Of a DNA stretch of 64,000 nt, positions 43,191 through 52,778 are shown piece after piece. The notes under the pieces are model-generated. The model ran no database searches. It was not told the DNA's origin and was given only the letters and a program-made list of their open reading frames with translations. Made by a program: the position numbers and the translations under genes. Origin of the DNA: Streptomyces lasiicapitis. Its GTDB lineage: Bacteria > Actinomycetota > Actinomycetes > Streptomycetales > Streptomycetaceae. The stretch is taken from contig NZ_BMNG01000021.1 in the NCBI RefSeq assembly GCF_014646335.1, forward strand, positions 1 through 64,000, given 5' to 3'. Numbering within the stretch: the first letter of the stretch is position 1; each line of letters starts with the position of its first letter.

Positions 43191-44822
43191 TCAGCCCATG
43201 TGCGGGTAGGAGTAGTCCGTCGGCGGGACCAGCGTCTCCTTGATGGCTCGCGTCAGCGTCCAGCGCTGCAGGTTCTGCGGGGCGCCGGCCTTGTCGTTCG
43301 TGCCGGAGGCGCGGCCGCCGCCGAAGGGCTGCTGGCCGACGACGGCGCCGGTCGACTTGTCGTTGATGTAGAAGTTGCCCGCGGCGTAGCGGAGCTTCTC
43401 CATCGTGTACGCGGCCGCCGCGCGGTCGCCCGCGATGACCGAGCCGGTGAGGGCGTAGTCCGACGCCGACTCCATCTGGGTCAGCATGTCGTCGTACTTG
43501 TCGTCCTCGTAGACGTGGACCGCGAGGAACGGGCCGAAGTACTCGGTCGTGAAGACCTCGTTGGCCGGGTCCGAGCACTCGACGACGGTCGGGCGCACGA
43601 AGTAGCCGACGGAGTCGTCGTACGTGCCGCCCGCGACGATCGTGCAGGAGGCGTCCGCCTTGGCACGGTCGATCGCGGCCTTGTTCTTGGCGAACGAGCG
43701 CTCGTCGATGACGGCGCCGATGAAGTTCGACAGGTCGGTGACGTCACCCATCTTGATGCCGTCGACCTCGGCCGCGAACTCCTCCTTGAAGCCCGAGTTC
43801 CAGATGGAGGCCGGAACGTACGCACGCGAGGACGCGGAGCACTTCTGGCCCTGGAACTCGAAGGAGCCGCGGGTCAGCGCGGTCTTCAGGACGGCGCGGT
43901 CGGCGCTCGGGTGGGCGACGACGAAGTCCTTGCCGCCGGTCTCGCCGACGAGACGCGGGTACGTGCGGTACTTGCCGATGTTCTCGCCGACCGTCTTCCA
44001 CAGGTGCTGGAAGGTGGCCGTCGAGCCGGTGAAGTGGATGCCCGCGAGGTCACGGTGGTGCAGGGCGACCTCGGAGACCGCGATGCCGTCACCGGTGACG
44101 AGGTTGATGACGCCCTTGGGCAGGCCCGCCTCCTCCAGGAGCTGCATGAGCAGCACGGCGGCGTGCGTCTGCGTCGGGGACGGCTTCCACACGACCACGT
44201 TGCCCATCAGGGCGGGGGCGGTGGGCAGGTTGCCCGCGATGGCCGTGAAGTTGAACGGCGTGATCGCGTAGACGAAGCCCTCGAGCGGGCGGTGGTCCAG
44301 GCGGTTCCAGACACCGGTGGAGTTCGCCGGGGGCTGCTCGGCGAGCAGGTCACGGGCGTACTTCACGTTGAAGCGCCAGAAGTCGACGAGCTCGCACGGG
44401 GTGTCGATCTCGGCCTGCTGGGCGGTCTTGGACTGGCCGAGCATGGTGGAGGCGGCCAGCGTCTCGCGCCACGTCGTGGACAGCAGCTCGGCGGCGCGCA
44501 GGATGATCGCGGCACGGTCGTCGAAGGACATCGCGCGCCAGGCCGGAGCGGCGGCCAGGGCGGCGTCGATCGCGTCCTGGGCGTCCTGCTGCGTGGCGCC
44601 GCGGCCGTTGCCGATGACGGCCTTGTGGTTGTGCGGCTGCACGACCTGGAAGGGCTCGCCGCCGCCGAGGCGCTTGACGCCGCCGATCGTCATCGGCAGC
44701 TCGATGGGGTTCTCGGACAGCTCCTTGAGCTTGACCTCGAGCCGGGCACGCTCCGGGGAGCCGGGGGCGTAGCCGTGGACCGGCTCGTTGACCGGGGCGG
44801 GGACCTGAGTTACGGCATCCAT
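43191..44822 (-). CDS. pruA: L-glutamate gamma-semialdehyde (P5C) dehydrogenase
   Basis: 543 residues from ATG 44822, with AAGGAG eleven bases upstream. It oxidises glutamate semialdehyde to glutamate with NAD, the second step of proline degradation. ALDH features: VVWKPSPTQTHAAVLLMQLLEEAGLP near residue 205, the catalytic Glu in RLVGETGGKDFVVAHPSAD near 305, the catalytic Cys in FEFQGQKCSASSRAYVP near 345, and NFYINDKSTGAVVGQQPFGGGRASG near 490. It lies 69 bp after proline dehydrogenase in the same operon. Confidence 0.95.
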   Translation of the reverse strand: MDAVTQVPAPVNEPVHGYAPGSPERARLEVKLKELSENPIELPMTIGGVKRLGGGEPFQVVQPHNHKAVIGNGRGATQQDAQDAIDAALAAAPAWRAMSFDDRAAIILRAAELLSTTWRETLAASTMLGQSKTAQQAEIDTPCELVDFWRFNVKYARDLLAEQPPANSTGVWNRLDHRPLEGFVYAITPFNFTAIAGNLPTAPALMGNVVVWKPSPTQTHAAVLLMQLLEEAGLPKGVINLVTGDGIAVSEVALHHRDLAGIHFTGSTATFQHLWKTVGENIGKYRTYPRLVGETGGKDFVVAHPSADRAVLKTALTRGSFEFQGQKCSASSRAYVPASIWNSGFKEEFAAEVDGIKMGDVTDLSNFIGAVIDERSFAKNKAAIDRAKADASCTIVAGGTYDDSVGYFVRPTVVECSDPANEVFTTEYFGPFLAVHVYEDDKYDDMLTQMESASDYALTGSVIAGDRAAAAYTMEKLRYAAGNFYINDKSTGAVVGQQPFGGGRASGTNDKAGAPQNLQRWTLTRAIKETLVPPTDYSYPHMG

Positions 44823-44891
44823 GGGTTCCGATGCTCCTTATGTGCGAGGTGCGTACTGCGAAGTTGGGGGGTCTCGGGACGGGGCCGGGGC

Positions 44892-45818
44892 TCAGCCCTT
44901 GGTGAGGATCGACCGGCCGAAGAACAGCAGGTTCGCCGGCTTCTCCGCGAGACGGCGCATGAAATAGCCGTACCAGTCGGTGCCGTAGGCGGTGTACACG
45001 CGCATCCGGTGGCCTTCGGCGGCGAGCCGCAGGTGCTCGTCGCTGCGGATGCCGTACAGCATCTGGAATTCGTACTCGTCCAGTTTGCGCCCGGCGCGGC
45101 GCGCGAGCTCCTGGGTGATGGCGATGAGGCGCGGGTCGTGGGACCCGATCATCGGGTACCCCGAGCCCTCCATGAGGATCTTCAGGATACGGACGTACGC
45201 CTTGTCGGTCTCGGCCTTCTCCTGGTACGCGACGGAGGCGGGCTCCTTGTAGGCGCCCTTCACGATGCGTACGCGGCTGCCGTTGGCGGCCAGCCGGCGG
45301 GCGTCGTCCTCGGTGCGGAAGAGGTAGGCCTGGATCACGCAGCCCGTCTGCGGGAAGTCCTTCCGCAGCTCCTCGTGGATGGCGAACATCGAGTCGAGGG
45401 TGGTGTGGTCCTCGGCGTCGAGCGTGACGGTGGTGCCGATCGCGGCGGCGGCCTCGACCACGGGGCGGACGTTCGCGAGGGCGAGCTCGTGGCCGCCCTC
45501 CAGCGCCTGTCCGAACATCGACAGCTTCACGGACATCTCGGCCTTGGTGCCGAGGCCGAGGTCCTTGAGCCGGTCGATGAGCTCCAGGTAGGCGTCGCGC
45601 GCGGCGTAGGACTGCTCGCGGGTCGTGATGTCCTCGCCCACCACGTCCAGGGTGACCTCGAGGCCCTTGTCGGCCGCGGCCACGACGATCGGCACCACCT
45701 GGTCGACGGTCTCACCGGCGATGAACCGGTCGACGACCTGCTTGGTGCCCGGCGCCGCCGACACAAAACGGCGCATCTGGTCACTGCGCGACGCGGCAAG
45801 GATCACGGGACCCAGCAC
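44892..45818 (-). CDS. Proline dehydrogenase, monofunctional
   Basis: 308 residues from GTG 45818 (MLGPVILAASRSDQMRRFV), with GGAGGTG upstream. It oxidises proline to pyrroline-5-carboxylate with FAD at the membrane. Barrel motifs: VTLDVVGED near residue 55, LDAEDHTTLDSMF near 130, GCVIQAYLFRTEDDARRLA, VRIVKGAYKEPASVAY (FAD region) near 190, and YEFQMLYGIRSDEHLRLAAEGHRMRVYTAYGTDWYGYFMRRL at the C-terminus, whose Arg residues bind proline. First gene of the operon and divergent from the PucR regulator. Confidence 0.94.
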   Translation of the reverse strand: MLGPVILAASRSDQMRRFVSAAPGTKQVVDRFIAGETVDQVVPIVVAAADKGLEVTLDVVGEDITTREQSYAARDAYLELIDRLKDLGLGTKAEMSVKLSMFGQALEGGHELALANVRPVVEAAAAIGTTVTLDAEDHTTLDSMFAIHEELRKDFPQTGCVIQAYLFRTEDDARRLAANGSRVRIVKGAYKEPASVAYQEKAETDKAYVRILKILMEGSGYPMIGSHDPRLIAITQELARRAGRKLDEYEFQMLYGIRSDEHLRLAAEGHRMRVYTAYGTDWYGYFMRRLAEKPANLLFFGRSILTKG

Positions 45819-45906
45819 GGGCACCTCCACGGGAGTACGAGCGAGTGCCGCACCGACCACTTTTGTCACAGGTTCGGTACGACACGGAGAACCACCGTGA
45901 AACTTA

Positions 45907-45923
45907 AGGATCGCTCCGATCCT
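45907..45923. promoter_or_regulatory. Palindrome in the proline operon/PucR promoter region
   Basis: AGGATCGCTCCGATCCT is a perfect 7-bp inverted repeat around CTC, in the 277-bp region between the divergent proline dehydrogenase and PucR genes. It is a good candidate for the PucR-type regulator or another control protein. Confidence 0.5.
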
Positions 45924-46095
45924 GAGCCATCGACACCTGTCACGCATCCGTGTGCTGGATCTCAGACATATGTATGAGGGCAGGTCGGAACTGCGTGAGA
46001 ATGGGTTGCGTACGGAGAGGGTGCGGGGACGCGAGTGCTTCGTACGGAGCACGAATGACGCGTACGGAGATGGCGCGAGCGAAGGGCGGCGGCGG

Positions 46096-47313
46096 GTGAA
46101 GGGTGACTACCAGGAACTGGTCGACGAGATCTCGGCCCTGCTCGGCGCGCCCGCGACCCTGGAGAACCGCGACTTCGAGCTGATCGCCTTCGGCGCGCAC
46201 GACGGCGGCGACGGCCTGGACGCCCCCGACCTCGACCCGGTCAGGACCCGCTCGATCCTCACGCGCCGCTCCACGGCCCAGGTCCGCGCCTGGTTCGAGA
46301 GCTTCGGCATCACGCGCGCGACCCGCCCGGTCCGCATCCCGCCGACCCCGGAGGAAGGTGTGCACCGCGGCCGGGTCTGTCTTCCGGTACGCCACCGGGG
46401 GTTCGCCCTCGGCTACGTCTGGCTCCTCGACGACGAGCCGGGGCCCACGGAAGCGCAGCTCACCGCCGCGATGGAGGTGGCCGCGCGGATCGGCGCGCTG
46501 CTCGCGGACGAGGCGCAGGCCGGCGCCGACCTGACCCGGGAGTTCCGGGCGGCCCTGACGGCGGAGCGCGGCTGGCAGCGGGACATGACGGTGGCGGCGC
46601 TGCGCACGGCGCTGGGTCCGCGCGCGGACGGGCTGCACGCGGTGGTGTGCGTGGCGCCTTGGCGGTCTCCGGGCGTCGGCTCCGGCCCCGGCTCGGGCTC
46701 CGGTTTCGGCCCCGGCTCCCGGACCGCCGCCGACCCGGACGACGTCCCCGCACTGCGGACGGTCCCGGGGGCCACCGCGCTGTGCGCCGTCCCGTGGGGC
46801 ACGGCCGGGCAGTCGCTCGCGGTCCTGGTGCGACTGCGCTCGGCGGACGCCCTGACGCCGGCGCTGACCGTGGCGTCCCGTCTTGTGGAGTCGGCGGGGC
46901 AGGGGGCCGCGGCCGGGGTGGCCGGGGCGCGGCGCGGGCTCGACGAGCTGGGGGCGGCGTGGGGGGAGGCGACGGCGGCGGCGCGCGCGGCGCTCGCGGA
47001 GCCGAGGTTCGCGCCGCTCGCGCGGTGGTCGGACATCGGCCCCTACCGGCTGCTCACGGCGCTGCCCCCGGACGCGGCGCACGACGCGGTGGCCCGCGAG
47101 CTGCTCTCCCCCGCCCACCGCGAACTCGCCCGCACCGCCGAGGTGTTCCTCGACCGCGCGGGCCAGGCGGGCCGCGCGGCGGCCGAACTGGGCATCCACC
47201 GCCAGACCCTCTACTACCGCCTCTCGCGCGTGGAACAGCTCACGAAGCTGGACCTGGACGAGGGCGAGGACCGGTTGCTGCTGCACATGATCCTGAAGGC
47301 GTCACGACTGTAA
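46096..47313 (+). CDS. PucR family regulator of proline catabolism
   Basis: 405 residues from GTG 46096 (MKGDYQELVDEISALLG), with GAAGG upstream; a longer reading to 45952 lacks a ribosome site. N-terminal sensor region of GAF-like character, a middle GGDEF-like/CdaR segment and a C-terminal helix-turn-helix of the PucR type (LARTAEVFLDRAGQAGRAAAELGIHRQTLYYRLSRVEQLTKLDLDEGEDRLLLHMIL). Proteins of this kind activate proline operons in other bacteria. Its divergent position makes it the likely regulator of the proline genes at 43191-45818. A Gly/Ser-rich linker lies near residue 200. Confidence 0.88.
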   Translation: MKGDYQELVDEISALLGAPATLENRDFELIAFGAHDGGDGLDAPDLDPVRTRSILTRRSTAQVRAWFESFGITRATRPVRIPPTPEEGVHRGRVCLPVRHRGFALGYVWLLDDEPGPTEAQLTAAMEVAARIGALLADEAQAGADLTREFRAALTAERGWQRDMTVAALRTALGPRADGLHAVVCVAPWRSPGVGSGPGSGSGFGPGSRTAADPDDVPALRTVPGATALCAVPWGTAGQSLAVLVRLRSADALTPALTVASRLVESAGQGAAAGVAGARRGLDELGAAWGEATAAARAALAEPRFAPLARWSDIGPYRLLTALPPDAAHDAVARELLSPAHRELARTAEVFLDRAGQAGRAAAELGIHRQTLYYRLSRVEQLTKLDLDEGEDRLLLHMILKASRL

Positions 47314-47359
47314 GAGCCGGGCAGCAGAGGCGCGTTGGGAGCCCCGCACCACAGCCGTC

Positions 47360-47974
47360 TCAGGCCCCGCCCGCCCGGCCGCCCGCCCCGTCACCGGCCG
47401 CGTCGGCCCGCTCCATCACCCGCCGCAGCCCCTCCGTCAACTGCGCCGCGTCCGTCGCCGACTCCGGGTCGAAGAGCCACTGCACCATCAGCCCGTTGAG
47501 CAGCGTCGTATAGAGCCGCCCCTCCGCGTCGAGGACGTCGTCGCCCAGCGTGTCCTCGTCCACATCGAGCAGCACCGCGGCGAGCCCCGCCCGCCCCTCC
47601 CGCTGCGCCTTGGCGACGAGTTCGCGCACTCCGGGCAGCCGGTCGCCATGGGTGACGAACTCCAGGCTGAGCAACCACACCCCGCGCGCCTCGGGGAACG
47701 TACGAATGACGTTCCCCCACACCTCCTGGAACCGCTCAAGGGACCCGCCGGACGCCGCGCCCGCGTCGCCCACCGGGTCGAAGGCGTCGCCGATGGACTC
47801 GATGAGCGCGATGTAGGCCTGCGCGAGCAGGGCGTCCTTCGAGCCGTAGTGGTAGCCGATCGACGCGAGATTCGTGCCCGACTCCTTGACGATGTCGCGC
47901 GCCGTCGTACGCACGAACCCCTTCTCCAGCAGGCAGCGCTTGGCGCCTTCCAGCAGATCCTCACGGTGTCCCAT
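47360..47974 (-). CDS. TetR family regulator
   Basis: 204 residues from ATG 47974. HTH at residues 5-50 (DLLEGAKRCLLEKGFVRTTARDIVKESGTNLASIGYHYGSKDALL). The C-terminal part (VWLLSLEFVTHGDRLPGVRELVAKAQREGRAGLAAVLL) is a helical ligand-binding domain. It is divergent from the MFS transporter at 48085 with a pseudo-palindrome in the 110-bp gap, the usual repressor/exporter pairing. Confidence 0.88.
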   Translation of the reverse strand: MGHREDLLEGAKRCLLEKGFVRTTARDIVKESGTNLASIGYHYGSKDALLAQAYIALIESIGDAFDPVGDAGAASGGSLERFQEVWGNVIRTFPEARGVWLLSLEFVTHGDRLPGVRELVAKAQREGRAGLAAVLLDVDEDTLGDDVLDAEGRLYTTLLNGLMVQWLFDPESATDAAQLTEGLRRVMERADAAGDGAGGRAGGA

Positions 47975-48034
47975 GCGCCGACTCTACCCAGAATCCAGAC
48001 ACCCGTCCCATACGCACGTCCCATACACACGTCC

Positions 48035-48061
48035 AAAACATTCGTCCTAGACAACTGTTTT
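48035..48061. promoter_or_regulatory. Pseudo-palindromic TetR operator at the MFS promoter
   Basis: A 27-bp interval begins AAAACA and ends TGTTTT with GTC and GAC facing each other inside; ten of thirteen base pairs are symmetric. It lies just upstream of TACAGT, a possible -10 element of the MFS gene. Before it, CGTCCCATAC is repeated twice. Confidence 0.5.
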
Positions 48062-48084
48062 ATACGCCCGTACAGTTCCGGGGC

Positions 48085-49695
48085 ATGGCTACGAACCCGA
48101 TGCCCGACCCCGCACGCGCGGGCCGCAAGGAGTGGACGGCGCTCGCCGTCCTGATGCTGCCGCTGCTGCTCGTCTCGATGGACGTCTCGGTCCTCTACTT
48201 CGCGATCCCCGCGATCAACGCGGACCTGGAACCGACCGGCACCCAGCAGCTCTGGATCTTCGACATCTACGCGTTCGTCCTCGCCGGACTGCTCATGACC
48301 ATGGGCTCGCTCGGCGACCGCGTGGGCCGCCGCCGGCTGCTGCTGTTCGGCGCGGCGGCCTTCGGCGCGGCATCCCTCACCGCCGCCTACGCCGACAGCG
48401 CCGAACTCCTCATCGCCGCCCGCGCGGTCCTCGGCATCGGCGGCGCCACCCTGATGCCGTCCACGCTCGCGCTGGTCCGCACCCTGTTCCGCGACGCCGG
48501 GCAGCGCGCGACGGCCATCGGCATCTGGTCCGGCGTACTGGTCGCCGGTGTCGCGCTCGGCTCCGTACTCAGCGGGCTGCTCGTCGAATTCTTCTGGTGG
48601 GGCTCGGTGTTCCTGGTCAACCTGCCCGCGATGGCGCTGCTCCTGCTGCTCGCGCCGGTGCTCATCCCGGAGTCCAAGGACCCGAGTCCCGGCCGCTTCG
48701 ACCTGCTGAGCGTGCCGCTGTCGATGGCCGCGGTGCTTCCCGTCGTGTACGGCCTCAAGGAGATCCCCTCCGAGGGCGTGCACGTGGAGTACGTCGTCTC
48801 GGTCGCCGTGGGTCTCGTCTTCGCGGCCCTGTTCGTACGCCGTCAGCACACCGCCGCGTCCCCGCTGATCTCCCCCGCCCTGTTCCGCGGGGCGCGCGGC
48901 TTCGGTCCCGCCGTCGTCCTGAACCTCGTCTCGTCCTTCGCGATGATGGGTTCGGCGTACTACACGACGCAGTATCTGCAGTCCGTGCTCGGCAAGAGCG
49001 CGATGGAGGCCGCGTTGTGGGCGCTGCTGCCGTCGGTCCTCATCGGCTGCGCGGCGCCGGTCGCCACGGCGCTGGTGCGGCGGGGCACGGACCGGGCGTA
49101 TGTGGTGGCGGGCGGCTTCGCTCTCTCCGCGTGCGGGTACGGTCTGCTGTTCGTCGCGGACACCGACGCCCTGTGGACGGTTCTTGCCGGGGCGGGGGTG
49201 CTCGCCTGCGGCGCCGTCGTCGTCGGTTCGCAGCTGACCGATCTGGCGCTCGGGTCTGCGCCCGCGGAGAAGGCCGGGGCGGCGTCTTCGCTCCTGGAGA
49301 CCGGGCAGGAGTTCGGTGGGGCGCTGGGGATGGCGGTGCTCGGGTCTATCGGGACGGCTGTGTACCGCGACGAGATGCCTGCGGGGGTGCCGGAGGGGGC
49401 TCGGGAGACGCTGGGCGGCGCGCTGGCCGCCGCCGGCCACCTGCCGTCACCGGCGTCCGAGGCGCTTGTCGCGGCGGCGCGGTCTTCGTTCACCAGCGGT
49501 ATGCATGTCGCTGCGTTGGCGGGGGCGGGGGTGCTGCTGGCGGCGGCGGGAGTGGCGTGGGTGGCGCTGCGCGGGGCTCCCCAATCCCGCCCCTTCCCGA
49601 AACTGGGGGCTCTGCCCCCAGACCCCCGCTCCTCAAACGCCGGAGGGGCTGAATATGTGCCGGTGCGGCAGGGATCCAGCCCGTCCGGCGATTGA
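48085..49695 (+). CDS. MFS drug-efflux-type transporter (DHA2-like)
   Basis: 536 residues with about 14 membrane helices, beginning LAVLMLPLLLVSMDVSVLYFAIPAINADL. MFS motif A is GSLGDRVGRRRLLL near residue 75, and motif C-like GVALGSVLSGLLVEFFWW is near 150. These exporters use the proton gradient to expel lipophilic or cationic drugs. The last 41 residues (from about GAPQSRPFPKLGALPPDP to GSSPSGD) are encoded by the left part of the dispersed repeat, and the stop codon lies in the repeat core, so the native C-terminus probably ended near residue 495. Likely repressed by the TetR at 47360. Confidence 0.88.
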   Translation: MATNPMPDPARAGRKEWTALAVLMLPLLLVSMDVSVLYFAIPAINADLEPTGTQQLWIFDIYAFVLAGLLMTMGSLGDRVGRRRLLLFGAAAFGAASLTAAYADSAELLIAARAVLGIGGATLMPSTLALVRTLFRDAGQRATAIGIWSGVLVAGVALGSVLSGLLVEFFWWGSVFLVNLPAMALLLLLAPVLIPESKDPSPGRFDLLSVPLSMAAVLPVVYGLKEIPSEGVHVEYVVSVAVGLVFAALFVRRQHTAASPLISPALFRGARGFGPAVVLNLVSSFAMMGSAYYTTQYLQSVLGKSAMEAALWALLPSVLIGCAAPVATALVRRGTDRAYVVAGGFALSACGYGLLFVADTDALWTVLAGAGVLACGAVVVGSQLTDLALGSAPAEKAGAASSLLETGQEFGGALGMAVLGSIGTAVYRDEMPAGVPEGARETLGGALAAAGHLPSPASEALVAAARSSFTSGMHVAALAGAGVLLAAAGVAWVALRGAPQSRPFPKLGALPPDPRSSNAGGAEYVPVRQGSSPSGD

Positions 49696-49786
49696 GGACG
49701 AGCCGCGGAGCGGCGATAACGGGGGTCCGGGGGCGGCAGCCCCCGGTTTCGGGAAGGGGCGGGGTTGGGGAAAGCCCCGCAGGGCC
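49573..49786. repeat. Dispersed imperfect-palindrome element, copy 2
   Basis: Same architecture as at 29907: the left arm CCAATCCCGCCCCTTCCC mirrors the right arm GGGAAGGGGCGGGGTTGGGG; core arms lie at 49630-49651 and 49677-49702; hairpin CCGGGGGC/GCCCCCGG is at 49727-49746. The right end GAAAGCCCCGCAGGGCC is identical to copy 1 and stops 4 bp before the serA stop codon. It again lies at a convergent junction and contributes the end of the MFS reading frame. Confidence 0.82.
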
Positions 49787-49789
49787 GCC

Positions 49790-51394
49790 CTAGTCCGCCA
49801 AGTTCACGGAACGCGCCGAAGCCGCCCCGATCTCCTCCGCCAGCTCCGCCAGGACCGGCTGCGGCACCGTGTCGTCGACGGTGAGGACGGCAAGCGCCTC
49901 GCCCCCGACGTCGGCCCGAGCGACCTGCATCCCGGCGATGTTGATCCCGGCCTCACCGAGGACGCGCCCGACGGTGCCGACGACGCCGGGCCGGTCGGCG
50001 TACCGAAGGACGACCATGTGGTCGGCGAGCGCGAGATCGACGTCGTAGTCGCCGACGGCCACGATCTTCTGGTGGTTCTTGGGCCCGGCGAGCGTGCCGG
50101 ACACGGCGATCTCCTCGCCGTCGCCGAGCGTGCCGCGCACGGTGACCACGTTGCGGTGGTCGGGCGACTCGGAGGAGGTGGTGAGCCGCACCTCTACGCC
50201 GCGCTCCTGCGCGAAGAGGGGGGCGTTGACGTACGACACCGTCTCGTCGACGACGTCCTCGAACACGCCCTTCAGGGCGGACAGTTCGAGCACCTTCACG
50301 TCGTGCTGGGTGATCTCGCCGTACACCTCGACGTCGAGCCGCGCGGCGACCTCGCCCGCGAGCGCGGTGAAGATCCGGCCGAGCTTCTCGGCGAGCGGCA
50401 GGCCGGGGCGTACGTCCTCGGCGATGACGCCGCCCTGGACGTTCACCGCGTCCGGCACCAGCTCACCGGCGAGCGCGAGGCGCACCGACTTGGCGACGGA
50501 GATGCCCGCCTTCTCCTGGGCCTCGTCGGTGGAGGCACCGAGGTGCGGGGTGCAGACGACCTGGTCGAGCTCGAAGAGCGGGGAGTCGGTGCACGGCTCC
50601 TTCGCGTAGACGTCGAGGCCGGCGCCGGCGACGCGGCCTTCCTTGAGCGCCGAGTACAGCGCCTCCTCGTCGACGATGCCGCCGCGCGCGGCGTTGACGA
50701 TGCGCACGGACGGCTTGACCTTGTGCAGCGCGTCGTCGCCGATGAGGCCGAGGGTCTCGGGGGTCTTCGGCAGGTGCACGGTGATGAAGTCGGAGACTTC
50801 GAGGAGCTCGTCGAGCGAGAGGACCTTCACGCCCATCTGTGCGGCGCGCGCGGGCTGCACATAGGGGTCGTACGCGACGACCTTCATGCCGAAGGCGCTC
50901 ATGCGCTGTGCGACGAGCGCGCCGATGCGGCCGAGGCCGACGACGCCGAGCGTCTTCTCGGCGAGCTCCACGCCGGTGTACTTGGAGCGCTTCCACTCGC
51001 CGTTCTTCAGGGCCGTGTTGGCCTGCGGGATGTTGCGCGCGGTGGCGACGATCAGGCCGCAGGCGAGCTCGGCCGCGGTGACGATGTTCGACGTCGGGGC
51101 GTTGACGACCATCACGCCGGCCTTGGTGGCGGCGGACACGTCGACGTTGTCGAGGCCGACGCCCGCGCGGGCGACGACCTTCAGCTTGGGCGCGGCGGCG
51201 ACGGCCTCGGCGTCGACCTTGGTCGCGGAGCGGACCAGGATCGCGTCGGCGTCGGCGACGGCGGGCAGCAGCTCGGCGCGGTCCGCGCCGTTGCAGTGCC
51301 GGATCTCGAAGTCCGGGCCCAGGGCGTCGACGGTGGCGGGCGACAGCTCTTCAGCGATGAGTACGACCGGTTTGCCGTTGGCAGCAGTGCTCAC
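49790..51394 (-). CDS. serA: D-3-phosphoglycerate dehydrogenase
   Basis: 534 residues from GTG 51394, with GAGGA six bases upstream. It oxidises 3-phosphoglycerate in serine synthesis. The NAD domain shows GVVGLGRIGALVAQRMSAFGM near residue 150; catalytic Arg in NAARGGIVDEEAL near 235, Glu in DVYAKEPC and His in CTPHLGAST near 285. The long form adds an intervening domain (to about 450) and a C-terminal ACT domain (VVLRYADRPGVVGTVGRVLGEAGINIAGMQVAR) that allows serine feedback. A 100-nt leader with a CGGCCGTC/GACGGCCG hairpin precedes it, below TACACT near 51505. Confidence 0.95.
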   Translation of the reverse strand: MSTAANGKPVVLIAEELSPATVDALGPDFEIRHCNGADRAELLPAVADADAILVRSATKVDAEAVAAAPKLKVVARAGVGLDNVDVSAATKAGVMVVNAPTSNIVTAAELACGLIVATARNIPQANTALKNGEWKRSKYTGVELAEKTLGVVGLGRIGALVAQRMSAFGMKVVAYDPYVQPARAAQMGVKVLSLDELLEVSDFITVHLPKTPETLGLIGDDALHKVKPSVRIVNAARGGIVDEEALYSALKEGRVAGAGLDVYAKEPCTDSPLFELDQVVCTPHLGASTDEAQEKAGISVAKSVRLALAGELVPDAVNVQGGVIAEDVRPGLPLAEKLGRIFTALAGEVAARLDVEVYGEITQHDVKVLELSALKGVFEDVVDETVSYVNAPLFAQERGVEVRLTTSSESPDHRNVVTVRGTLGDGEEIAVSGTLAGPKNHQKIVAVGDYDVDLALADHMVVLRYADRPGVVGTVGRVLGEAGINIAGMQVARADVGGEALAVLTVDDTVPQPVLAELAEEIGAASARSVNLAD

Positions 51395-51581
51395 GTGAGT
51401 CCTCACAAGTCCCAATGCGGACGGCCGTCCCGACGGCCGCAGGCGGTGGAGGTGGCTAGCCGCGAAGACGCACGACGCTGTGGGCCTGACGCGAATGTGG
51501 TTTGCAGTGTAGTGGCGCGTCCGGGGGCCTCATGCGCCTCACTGGAAGGATCACCCGGACGTGGCTGTCCACTCCGGACAA

Positions 51582-51615
51582 CGACGGGGCCGGGGCTCTC
51601 GCCCCGGCCCCGTCG
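51582..51615. terminator. Terminator after ilvC
   Basis: CGACGGGGCCGGGGC and GCCCCGGCCCCGTCG form a perfect 15-bp stem over a TCTC loop, six bases beyond the ilvC stop. It separates the ilv genes from serA. Confidence 0.8.
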
Positions 51616-51621
51616 GCCGTG

Positions 51622-52620
<999 letters not shown>

Positions 52621-52778
52621 TGGAAATCTCCTATGTGTGCTGGTGTTGCGTCCCACCGTACGGCGGGCTGGGTGAGGGAAGTTGTCGGGTCTCGCTATCC
52701 GGAACCAACGCCCTGCGCGCGGGAGCGTTGCGGTCTCCCGCGCACAGGGGAAGTCTCGCGGAGGGCGCTAGAGCGCGG

